Part shown: piece by piece, positions 25,801-37,800 of the stretch
Layout of the letters: every line of letters begins with the position of its first letter
Numbering within the stretch: the stretch's first letter is position 1
Origin: Patella vulgata
Taxonomy: Eukaryota > Mollusca > Gastropoda > Patellidae
Direction of reading: 5' to 3'
Length of the DNA: 64,000 bases
NCBI RefSeq assembly: GCF_932274485.2
Contig: NC_065879.2
Coordinates: 60,905,459-60,969,458, forward strand
Program-made: the position numbers and the translations under genes
The notes under the pieces: generated by a model
Databases searched by the model: none
Seen by the model: the letters and a program-made list of their open reading frames with translations, nothing else
Told to the model about the DNA's origin: nothing

Positions 25801-28800
25801 GGTTCCTGTCTACATTCACGCATATCGGACTGTAACTTCCTGAATTATGGCCCCTGATTGTACGAAAAATCACTTTATTTTTAGCTTGTTCTCTATCCAT
25901 CTCTCGAAAATGTGGGTGTATCCTGCCTGGCAGCCGCTGGTTTATTTAGATATAAATACCTTATAATGCTATAAACTAGTGACAAACAGATGAAAACATG
26001 CGTAGATGGTCAGTGTGAAATTCATAATTGTTATAAAATTGGCTGCTAGTGCTACCTGACTTCCAACCATCTGAGTAGGCGTACGACAATGGACCGTATA
26101 CGTGTACGTTCCATGGTATGACTGAATGAATGCTGACTTGTGTTTTCGATAGAAAAATACAGTCACGAGAACTCAGGAAAAAACAAAACAATAATTAATA
26201 AATTCCTATTTTCGATTATGCCGTGGATTACGCAGGTATACAACGGTGGTTTCAGTGTCAACATTGGCAAATTGCTGTCGTCATATTCTTAAATAAATTA
26301 CCACAGCTAAAGATGCCGTCCGTAGTTCTTATTTATTTTCTATGATAATTTCACTAAATACTACGGCCCATTTTCGATCGAAAAAAACCCGATGATTTTC
26401 TGCCGAAGATTACCGCCCGGCATGAATATTTTTCTGGGCACATCCCTGCACACTAAATACCGGAAAAAATCCTAAATAGCTAACTCGGAGCCTGGTCCTC
26501 TGGAAAACACCGGAAAAACCTAACCCTAATCCTAATCCACCGCTGGTCCTCTGGAAAACACCGGAAAAACCTAACCCTAACTCCCCGCAAACAGAGGACC
26601 AGGCTCTGGGTTACCTATTTAGGGTGTTTTCCGGTATTTAGCGTATTTCCGGTGTTTTCCGGTATTCAGTATAACATGGTGTTTTCCAGTAGTTTTCAGG
26701 TTGTTTTCCAGTGTCTTCCGTTATAGTATTACCGCTGTTTTACGCAAAAAAAATTTGCATTTTTGTATAACATTTCTGTGGATTGCGTATGTACTGTTTT
26801 TGTATGGATTTTATATCGGGATAGAAGACGATTTTTATTGAAGGAATAACTAGGTCCCTCTTCACACGTAGTTGAAAATACACAACACAAAGTCCATTGA
26901 GAACTTAATAATTATTTATTGCATGATTAATTAGTAGGCCTAGATCATGACCAGTGCTTGAAATTAGGGTTCTTCTACAACGGCACCAAAAATATATAAA
27001 TGCTGTATAGCTAAAACTATCTGACAAGGCACCACTGCCTTTCATCATATTTAACACATACTGTTGTCATTTTCCGTCACGGAACGTGCAGTTTTTATAT
27101 TTGTAGACAAACGGCTCGTGCAATTACTTTCTGTGTCAATTAATCTGGTTCTAATTGTGTTTTGTGGTACTGTCATAATTATAAAATTTACAGTCTTCTT
27201 GGAGTAATAATGTCAGGACTATTTTTACGACTATTCAGTTTTTATTGCCGTCGGTCCGTCCATTGTCTACAATTTCTTGTGAACTTCTACAGACTACATT
27301 TATCAACCGATTGTTTTGAAATTGATATATGTTGTTTGCATTAGTTAGATGAAGAAGCCTATTTAATTTCAATAACTTCTGTTAATTTCTTCTGGAGTTA
27401 TGGCCCTTGTTTCACTTTGTTGCACCTTGTGAACGCTCTAACGACAAAAATTATCAACCGATCTGTATAACATTTATATGCATCATTTAAATTAGTAAAA
27501 CAAAGAAGCCTATTGAATTTCAGCAATTTCCGTTAATTACATCTAGAGTTATGGCCCGTATTTCACTTTGTTGAATATTGTGAACGCTCTAATGAAAACA
27601 GTTATCATCCGATCTGTTTGAAATTGATATGCATCACTTAAATTAGTGAAATGAAGTAGCCTATTGAATTTCAGCAATTTCCGTTAATTACGCCGTGAGT
27701 TATGGCCCTTGTTTCACTTTGTTGTACCTTGTAGTGCTCTAACGACAAAAGTTATTATCCGATCTGTATGAAATTTATATGTATCATTTAAATTAGTAAA
27801 ACGAACAAGCCTATTGAGTTTTAGTTATCACCTAAATTAGTGAAATGAAGACAAACAAGCCTATTGAATGTCAGCAATTTCCATCAATTACGTCTAGAGT
27901 TATGGCCCTTGATTTACTTTGTTGAACTTTGTGAACTTTTGAACAACAAAAGTTATCATCTGATCTGTATGAAATTCATATGCATTATTTGAATTATTAA
28001 AACGAAAAAAGCCTGTCGAATTTGAACAATTTCTGTAGATTGCTTCCAGAGTTACGGCCCTTGTTTTAGATTTTAGAACCTTGTGAACGGAAATTATAAT
28101 GTCTGTTAAATTCCCCTAATTACCTACAAAAGAATAAATATGTGACAACCCTTGTCGACTGCTCGGACGATTCAGCTGCTGTGGGCGATGTTTTGTTGCC
28201 TGGCAACCTATTTTTAACTTCGCCGATGGAGGGCTCTGAAAGCATCGTAATAACAATAGCCTGAGGACTATTTTTACGACTCGTCGTAACAATAGCCACT
28301 GTGTTTTTAGAATGATCTTGCAATCTTCCCATTTGCGGCCTTAGGCCATGGAGTGGGCTTAGTGGGAAGTTCTTCCCTTTATTTAAACATACATTATGCA
28401 AGAGCTAAATCTGCCTATTTCAGGTCTTTCTTTAGGCCTGAAATGTTATCTAAATTATTAATTAGACATTAATTAACCTATCCAGGCCATAATCAACTCT
28501 AGATGGCAGCACTAGCCTGCGATCTTTAGTGGATTGTAAGCCGATTTACTGCATAACTTTCCTTCTCGATTAAACGATTAAATGGATAATCAAGACTATG
28601 CTGTTTATCGTACTGACTTTAGTAATGATGACCGAGGCTTATGGGAATTTCAGTCGCTTAGTTCTCGGTTCATAGTGGATCAATTTGAATGAAATTTTCA
28701 CCAAATTGCCTTAACATTATCTAGTTTTTATACGCCCACATTGAAATGTGGTCGTATATTGTCGTCAGCCCTGTCCGTCCGGCGTCCACAATTGCTTGTG

Positions 28801-31800
28801 GACGCTCTAGAGGCTAAAGTTAATATCCGATTGACTTTAAATTTATACACAGTGTTTAAGGTCATGAGACGAAGAAGCCGATTGATTTTCAGCGATTTCC
28901 GATAATTACTGCCAGAGTTATGGCCCTTGATCACTTCAAATTATCTTGTGGACATTTTAGAGGCTAAAGTTAATATCCGATTTACTTTAAATTTATACAC
29001 AGTGTTTAAGGTCATGAGACGAAGAAGCCTAGTGATTTTCAGCGATTTCCGATAATTACTGCCAGAGTTATGGCCCTTGATCCCTTTGAAAAATCTTGTG
29101 GACGCTCTGGAGGCTAAAGTTAATATCCGATTGACTTTAAATTTATACACAGTGTTTAATGTCATGAGACGAAGAAGCCCATTAATTTTCGGCGATTTCT
29201 GATAAGTACTGCCAGAGTTATGGCCCTTGATCACTTTGAAAAATCTTGTAAATGCTGTAGAAGCTACAGTTAATATCCGATTTTCGATAATTACTGCCAG
29301 TGTTATGGCCCTTGATCACTTCAAAAAATCTTGTAAATGCTGTAGAGGCTACAGTTAATAAATTTTTACACAGTGTTTGAGGTCATGAGACGAAGAATCA
29401 TATTGATTTTCAACAATTTTCGATAATTACTGCCAGAGTTATGGCCCTTGATCACTTCAAAAAATCTTGTAAATGCTCTAGAGGCTACAGTTAATATTTG
29501 ATTGACTTTAAATTTATACACAGTGTTTGAGGTCATGAGACGAAGAATCATATTGATTTTCAACGATTTCCGATAATTACTGCCCAAGTTATGGCCCTTG
29601 ATCACTTTGAAAAATCTTGTGACGCTCTAGAGCCTAAAGTTATCATCGTAAACTGCCTTCTGACATTCTGGCGACCACCAAGGTTTTGTATTCCTTGACT
29701 TCCTGCCAGATGTCTTTGGAATGGAGTCTCTGAGTACATGTCGATGATGTCTTCTCTCCAATCAAGGCAACCTTCATGGAAGTTTGCCCAATCAGCTTCT
29801 TTCATTTTTATACGCCCACATGGAAATGTGGACGTATATTGCCGTCGCCCCCGTGCGTCCGTCGTCAACAAGTTCTTTGTGAATGCTCTTAAAATAATCG
29901 GATCATAACTTTTGGCGTTAAGAGTCTTAACGCAAAAAGTTTTGATCCGATTATTTTAAAATTGATATACATGTATCTTGTTGACATTAGTGAGATAAAG
30001 AAGCCTATTTAATTTCAATAATTTCCATTTATTAGGTCTAGAGTTATGGCCCTTGTTTCACTTTGTTGCACCTTGTGAACGCTCTAACATCAAAAGTTAT
30101 CCTCCGATCTGTATGAAATTTATATGCTTCATTTAAATTAGCAAAAAGAAGAATCCTATTGAATTTCAGCAATTTCTGTTTATTATATCTATCTGTTATG
30201 TCCCTTGTTTCACTTTGTTGAACCTTGTGAACGCTCAACGCAAAAAGTTGTCATCTGATCTGTATGAAATTTATATGCATCATTTAGATTAGTGAAACCA
30301 CAAAGCCTTTTGAATTTCAGCAATTTACAATAATTACTTCTAGAGTTATGGCCCTTGTTTTACTTTGTGAAGGTTCGAATGACAAAAGGGGGGTTGGATG
30401 GCCGAATCGTTAGCACGTGCGCGCTGCGCTGTATCATACGGTCTGTCATTGAGTCAACTGGCGGGGTTTCGATTCCCCGGTTGTACGTGACAAGGAGTAG
30501 GGTCGCCTGTCCAACCTCGTGGGTTTTCTCCGGGTCCTACAGTTTCCTCCGACTGCTAAAGACCTTTACACGAAAGCGAATTATTGAAATAAAATTGAAC
30601 CATGTGTTAGTCCTGAAATGACCTAGTTTGTGTCGAGTTGACGTTAAACCCCATTTGTCTCTCTTTCTCTCGAATGACAAAAGTTATCATCTGATTTGTA
30701 TGAAATTTATATGCATTATTTAAATAAGTAAAACGAAAAAGCCCTGTCAAATTTCAAAATTTTCTGTAAATTTCTTGTGAACACACTACAGCCTACATTT
30801 ATCATCTGATTGTTTTGAAATTGATATATGTCGTTAATTAGTGAGATGAAGAAGCCTCTTTAATTTCAATAATATTTGTTAGTTTCTTCTGGAGTTATGG
30901 CCCTTGTTTCACTTTGTTGAATGCTCTAACGACAAAAGTTATCATCTGATCAGTATGGATTTTATATGCATTATTCGATTAGTGAAAGGAAAAAGTCTAT
31001 TGAATTTCAGCAATTTCCTTCAATTACGTCTAGAGTTATTGCCCTGGTTTCACTTTGTTGAACCGTGTGAATGCTCTAACGACAAAAGTTATCATCCGAT
31101 CTGTGCGGAATTTATATGCATCATTTGAATTAGTGAAACGAAGAAATATATTGAATTTCAGCAATTTCCGTTAATTAAGTCTAGAGTTATGGCCCTAACT
31201 TGTTTCACTTTGTTGAACCTTGTGAGCGCTCCAAAACACACCGGTTTTACAAAGCATTCTCAGACTAAAATTAGAAATTACAATATTTTTTTCAAAAATT
31301 GAATATAAATCACTCTCATACATTCATATTACATTAATATGTGCTTTTAGAACCATTTTTATGAAAATGTCTTATAAATTCCTCCAATTACTGTACCTAC
31401 AAAAGATTAAATATGCGACAACCCTGGTTGACTGCTCAGACAATTTAGCTGCTATGGGCGTATTTTTCGTTGCCTGGCAACCTATCTTTGTCTATTTCAA
31501 GGTTCCAAAAAATAGAGCCATATGCCCTTTCAGGAAAATATATTCCTATATATTGTTTGAAGAAATTAATAGGCTGGCAGTCTCTTCAGTTTCAGTGTCT
31601 ACTTTTTATACGCCCACATTGAAATGTGGTCATATATTGACATTGTTGTCACGTCCGTCCGGCGTCCACGCTCTAGAGGCTAAAGTTAATATCCGATTGA
31701 CTTTAAATTTATACACAGTGTTAAAGGTCATGAGACGAAGAAGCCTATTGATTTTCAGCAATTTCCAATAATTACTGCCAGAGTTATGGCCCTTGATCAC

Positions 31801-34800
31801 TTTGAAAAATCTTGTTGAGGCTCAAGAGGCTAAAGTTAATATCCAATTAACTTTAAATTTATACACAGTGTTTAAGGTCATGAGACAAAGAAGCCCATGG
31901 ATTTTCAGCAATTTTCGATAATTACTGCCAGAGTTATGGCCCTTGACCACTTCAAAATATCTTGTGGCCACTGTAGAGGCCAAAGTTAATATCCGATTGA
32001 CTTTAGATTTATACACAGTGTTTAAGGTCATAAAACGAAGAAGCCTATTGATTTTATTCAATTTCCGATAATTACTGCCAGAGTTATGGCCCTTGATCAC
32101 TTCAAAATATCTTGTGGACGCTCTAGAAGCGAAAGATAATATCCGATTGACTTTAAATTTATACACAGTGTTTAAGGTCATGAGACGAAAAAGCCTATTG
32201 ATTTTCAGCGATTTCGGATAATTACTGCCAGACTTTAAATTTATACGCAGTGTTTGAGGTCATGAGACGAAGAATCCTATAGATTTTCAACGATTTCCGA
32301 TAATTACTGCCAAAGTTATGGCCCTGGATCACTTTGAAAAATCTTGTGGTGCTCTAGAGGCTTATGTTATCATCCGATTGACTTCAGATTGATACACAGA
32401 GTTTAAAGATACATTATGGGAGACTTTTATAAAGAGTTGGCCATTCTTGCTATAACAGTTCAAAAGTAGACGATGAAAGAAGAATATATTGAAAATTTCA
32501 GTCAAATTACTTTATTCTGAACAAAGTTATCATCGTTGTAATATTTGACTAGAAATGGTAGTCAAATATGTCTTCACCTTGGCCGATCGTTTGATTGACA
32601 TAATCTTGATTATCAAGTAACGTTTTCAAAGGCTTTTATTTTTACTACAAATTAAAAATAAGACTTTTATTATATAGATAAGAAGCGAAAGTTTGAAAGG
32701 AATGGACCAAATCAATGAGGCATAATTATAGCCGACTTCTTGTTAGCCTGTGTGTACTCTTGTACTGTAAGGTGACTACGTGACTCCCGAAGCAGACAAA
32801 TAGGAAACACTACAGTGATCTAATGGGGCTGCAATTCAACTGGGGTGATGTTAGCTGCGATTTTTATCAATTTTTCTGTAAACGCAAGTGACAAAAGAGC
32901 GTATAATACCAACATCCAAACTCTCATTTTAACCACAACTGAACATAATATCAAGGCCGTATATACATGTATCGAACTTTGAATCAAATTGACTGACATG
33001 CGGCATCGCTCAACAGCGGCCTCGCTTCGTACACTCTATCATTTAGCCTCGATCTAACTGATGACATCAACGTAACGGTTAAAAATCTCCGACTTGGGCG
33101 CCATATTTGATTTAATCAATCAGCTAAATCCACGATATTAATATTTCGTATAATTAACCTCAGCATGGGGCAGAAATTTATAAAAACCAAACAAATTCTA
33201 ATGATTTTCTGATAATTACTCTTAAACATATTTTAGTGTATTATAAATGTTTCATTACTGAAAAAGTAAAAATATGCGACAACTCTTGTTGACTACCCGG
33301 ACGATTTAGCTGCTGTGGGTGTATGTTTCGTTGCCTGGCAACCTATCTTTAACACATGATGTTTTATTTATTTTAGGAATATGATAAAGGAAAAAATGTC
33401 ATAAATCAATATAAAAGAAAGTTAGTGGAGTCTATAAAGAAGAAGCATGTGAATGCATTTAAAAGTGTTTTAGCAAGTGGTTTAGATGTGAACTTTAGTG
33501 ACTATACTTCTAATTATCCTATTCATCATGCTTCTGCTCTGGTTCCAGATAAGGGTAAAAAAAACCCAACAATTTACAATAATGTATTACGGGGTGGACA
33601 ATAATTTCAATAAATCAATGCATCAGCATCACAATAATTTATTACCACTTCTCCTATAATGTTCCCAGAAAGATCATTGCGTTTAATGTGGATATGGCAG
33701 GCTTTGTCTAATCCATCCGCTTATCAGAGTTCATTATGGACTTACCATGTGAAAATGTTTCTAAATCATAATTTTAAGCCAAAAAAAAAAGCCTGGCAAT
33801 AGGCAAGTTTAGATCTTGCATCATGTCGTTTGATGAGCATCGGAACATAACTTCCTAGGTATGGCTTACTGAGTAACCAAATTTGTAGGCTCCCTATTAA
33901 TTGGGTACATGAAAACTATCGCTTTATATTGTTTTCTGTTGGTCCATACTAACGGGAAGAACCCTATCATTAATCAGAATTCTGTTACCTATTGTTGAGT
34001 TACTCCCCCACTGTTTTGTGTGAATCATTGGGGCAATGAGAGAACGAACCCATTTGATAATTAAAAATTGTAGACCTTTCAGTCTGGAGTAACCCCCCTT
34101 TGCGGAAATCTTTGTGAACGCAATAGAGGCTGCAGAGGAACCTTGGTTAGTAGAGCACTGGCTCGCTATCCAGGAGGTCTCTGATTTTTTTCCGGTGTTG
34201 TTTAAGAAAGTTTTGAAACATTATACTATTAACCACTACTAAATGTAATTAAACACCGCATCTGTTTTTATCCCCCGCCTTTCGAAGAAAGGAGAGGACT
34301 ATTAAAATGGGTTCGTCTGTCTGTCTGTCCGTTCGTCCGTCTGTCTGTCCGTCACACTTTTTGGGACACAATAACTCTAATTCTAATTGAGCTAGAATGT
34401 TCACATTTGGCGTAGGTGTCTATTAGGTGAATTCCTTGATGGAGTTCGAATTTTCTGCCTAGGGTAAGCAGAGATAAGCAATTTGATTAGTTGAAGCTTT
34501 GGGACACGATAACTTTAGTTCTAATTAAGTGAGAGTGAGGACACTTGGTGTATAGCTTTATTACATCAATACCTTGACTAAGTTCGATAATGAACATTTT
34601 TTGCTGAGGGTAAGAAGAGCGATAAGCAATTTGATTGGTTGAGACTTTGGAACATGATCTCTCCTTCTAATTGAGGTAGAATGTTCAAACTTGATGTAGG
34701 CATTCATTAGGTGAATGCTTTGATGAAGTTCGTTGATGAACATTGTCTGCTTACGGGAAGCAGAGTTATGGCCCTTGTTTCACTTTGTTTAACCTTGTGA

Positions 34801-37800
34801 ACTCTCTAACCCCAAAAGTTATCATCCTATCTTTCTGAAATTTATATGCATTATTAAGATTAGTGAAATGAAGAAACCTATTTAATTTCAATAATTTCCG
34901 TTTATTACATCTAGAGTTATGGCCCTTGTTTCACTTTATTGAACCTTGTGAATGCTCTATGCCAAAAGTTAACATCCGATCTTTGTGAAATTTATATGCA
35001 ATATTTAAATTAGTGAAACAAAGAAGCCTATTGAATTTCAGCAATTTCCGTTTATTACTTCTAGAGTTATGGCCCTTGTTTCACTTTGTTTAACCTTTCG
35101 AACGCTCTTACCCCAAAAGTTATCATCCTATCTTTCTGAAATTTCTATGCATTATTTATATTAGTGAAACGAAGAAGCCTATTGAATTTCAGCAATTTCC
35201 ATTTATTACGTCTAGAGTTATGGCCCTTGTTTCGCCTTATTGAACCTTGTGAATGCTCTAACATCAAAAGTTATGTGCCGATCTGTATGAAATTTACATG
35301 CGTCATTTAAATTAGTAAAGAGAAGAATCCTATTGAATTTCAGCAATTTCCGTTTATTACTTCTAGAGTTATGGCCCTTGTTTCAGTTTGTTCAACCTTG
35401 TTAATGCTGGATTGATGAAAGTTATCATTCGATATGTATGAAATTTATATGCATCATTTAAATTTGTGAAACAGAGGTCTATTGAATTTCAGCAATTTCC
35501 GTCAATAATTTCTAGAGTTATGGTGGTTGTGAACCTTGTGGACCCTTGAATGACAAAAGTGATCTTCTGATCTGTATGAAATTTATATGCATTATTTAAA
35601 TTAGTAAAACGAAAAAGCCTGTCAAATTTCAACAATTTCTGTAGATTACTTCCAGAGTTGAGACCCTTGTTTCAGTTTGTAGAACCTTGTGAATCCACGA
35701 ACGGCAAAAATTATAATCTGACCTGTATGGAAGTGTCTTGTAAAGGCCCCCAATTACCTACAAAGGAATAAATATGCGACAACCCTTGTCGACTGCTTGG
35801 ATGATTTAGCTGATGTGGGCGTACATGTATGTTTCGTTGCCTGGCATCCTATCTTTCATTTCAGATTCTAGAGAGATTTTAACTACATTAATATATTCTG
35901 ATGTTGATTTAGATGTTGCTGATCGCTTTGGCTGTACACCTTTACATATAGCTGTTGGTGTTTCCCTAGAAACCACTGTCACTCTACTTGACAACGGTTG
36001 CTTCATCGATGCACAGGATCATGCAGGTTTAAAAATTAGATAATTTATATAAATCAACTATTTCTTATTGTTCTGTAAAGATCTTAGATCCAGGTCTAAC
36101 CTTGCACAACAAGCCAACAGTTAGGCTGATGTCCCCTGCCAAAAGGCGTCAATATGCCCAAATAAATAGATGACATATACTAATTAATTGCACATTTATT
36201 TTTTTGAAAAATGTTGAGCAATCAAACTGATTATCTAATCTTAGTCTATGCAGAAAATGTTCACAATCGAACTCACTCAAGGTTCATCACTCTTGATCAG
36301 TTAGAATCAAAGTTATCATGTCCCAGGGGGGTTGGGTGGCCGAATGGTTTGCACGTGCGTGCTGTATCATAAAGCCTGTCATTGAGTCAACTGGCGTGGT
36401 TTCGAATCCCCGGTTGTACGTCACAAGAAATAGGGTCGCCTGTCCAACCTCGTGGGTTTTCTCTGGGTCCTCCGGTTTCCTCCCACTGCTAAAGACCCCT
36501 ATGCGCAAGCGTATTATTGAAATAAAATTTAACCATATGTTAGTCCCGAAATGACCTAGTTTGTGTCGAGTGGAGGTTAGACCCCATTTCTCTCTCTCTC
36601 TCTCTCTATCATGTCCCAAAGCATCAACCAATGAAATTGCTTAGCTCTGCTTAGTTTTAGTGGAAAATGTTAATCATTGAACTCAGTCAAGCCATTCACC
36701 TTATGAACATCTATACCAAGATTAAACATTCTACCGCAATTAAAATCAGAGTTGTTATGTTTCTAAGTCTTAACCAATCAAGTGGAAAATGCGCATGATG
36801 GAACACTGTCAAGGCTTTCAACTATTAACCATCTACACCAAGTTTGAATATTCTTCCTCAATTGTGTTCCAAAGTCTCGACCAATCAAATTGAAGTATCT
36901 ACTTAGCCAAAGTAGAACTTAGTCAAGGTATTGATGTAATGAAACAATAAACGAAGTTTCACCACTGTACATGTAGCTCAATTAGAAGTTATCAAGCTCC
37001 AAAGTCTCGACCAATCAAATTGCTTTCCGCTATGCTTACCCTCAGCCAAAAATGCTCATTATCAATCTGAATAAAACACAGATCCAATTTCGTTTCGTTT
37101 TTATAGTTCAAAATTTTGATTTTACTTGTCTTTACTACACTTGGATCTGGAAGCGTTGTTATTTAACTCGTGTTCTGCTTGAAGTGAGGGGTCAGCCAAT
37201 CAAATGGTCTGTCGAATCTAGCGTTTGACCTTTTTTGCGCGGAACTGTGGGTAGACATTAGCGGCAATAGAAATCAAAACAAAGCAAAAGTAGATAAAAA
37301 ATACATGGCGGTCACTAATTGGTTAATCGGGTCAAATGTCGCTTGCTTGGTACCTGACGTCATAGAACGTGAACTCCCACTATAACTTGTTAGATCTAAA
37401 TGTAGTGTAGGCCATCGAAAATATAAAAAACGAAACGAAATATAGATCTATATTTTAATTAGATTGGCTCATTATGGAACTTAATCAAAGTATTGATAAA
37501 ATGAAACTATACACCAAGTTTCATCACTCTTACTTAATTAGAATCACATTTATCGTGTCCCAAAGCATCAACCTTCAAAAACATCAACCAATCAAATTGC
37601 TTATCTCTGCTTAACCTAAGCAGAAAAATGCTCATCTATGAATTCCATCAAGGCATTTGCCTCATATACACCAAATTTAAACATTCTAGCTCAATTAGAA
37701 GGAAAGTTATTGTGTCCCAAAAAAGTGTGACGGACAGACAGACAGATGGACAGTCCCCTGCTTTCTTGGGACAATAAAAGCTATTTGAATAGCTTTTCTG

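Larger units (their letters stand above)
36225..37765 (-). repeat. Type D array in ASB intron 3
   Basis: Monomers in reverse (ACCAATCAAATTGCTT repeated), ending TGTGACGGACAGACAGACAG and CCCCTGCTTTCTTGGGAC at about 37722-37765. It contains SINE 1 (36326-36606) and a small foldback (37079-37448). Confidence 0.65.

Noticed and set aside
28728-32181. Repeated open frames reading KSLKINRLLRLMTLNTVYKF and similar peptides in several array copies
   Set aside because: The type-B monomer is 150 bp, exactly 50 codons, so any frame open in one monomer stays open through the array. Frames occur on elements without other coding signs, and start and stop vary with array length.
32824-32900. ATG opening MGLQFNWGDVSCDFYQFFC as alternative ASB first exon
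   Set aside because: Its possible GTAAAC donor gives a phase that creates a stop when joined to the exon at 33377; the exon at 22769 fits exactly.
33085-33135. Minus-strand ATGGCGCCCAAGTCGG as a gene start
   Set aside because: Only 16 codons, no usable donor, and the sequence borders an array element.
36334-36420. tRNA-like box A and box B sequences (also in other SINE copies)
   Set aside because: They are heads of SINE family 1, longer than a tRNA and repeated with target duplications, not functional tRNA genes.
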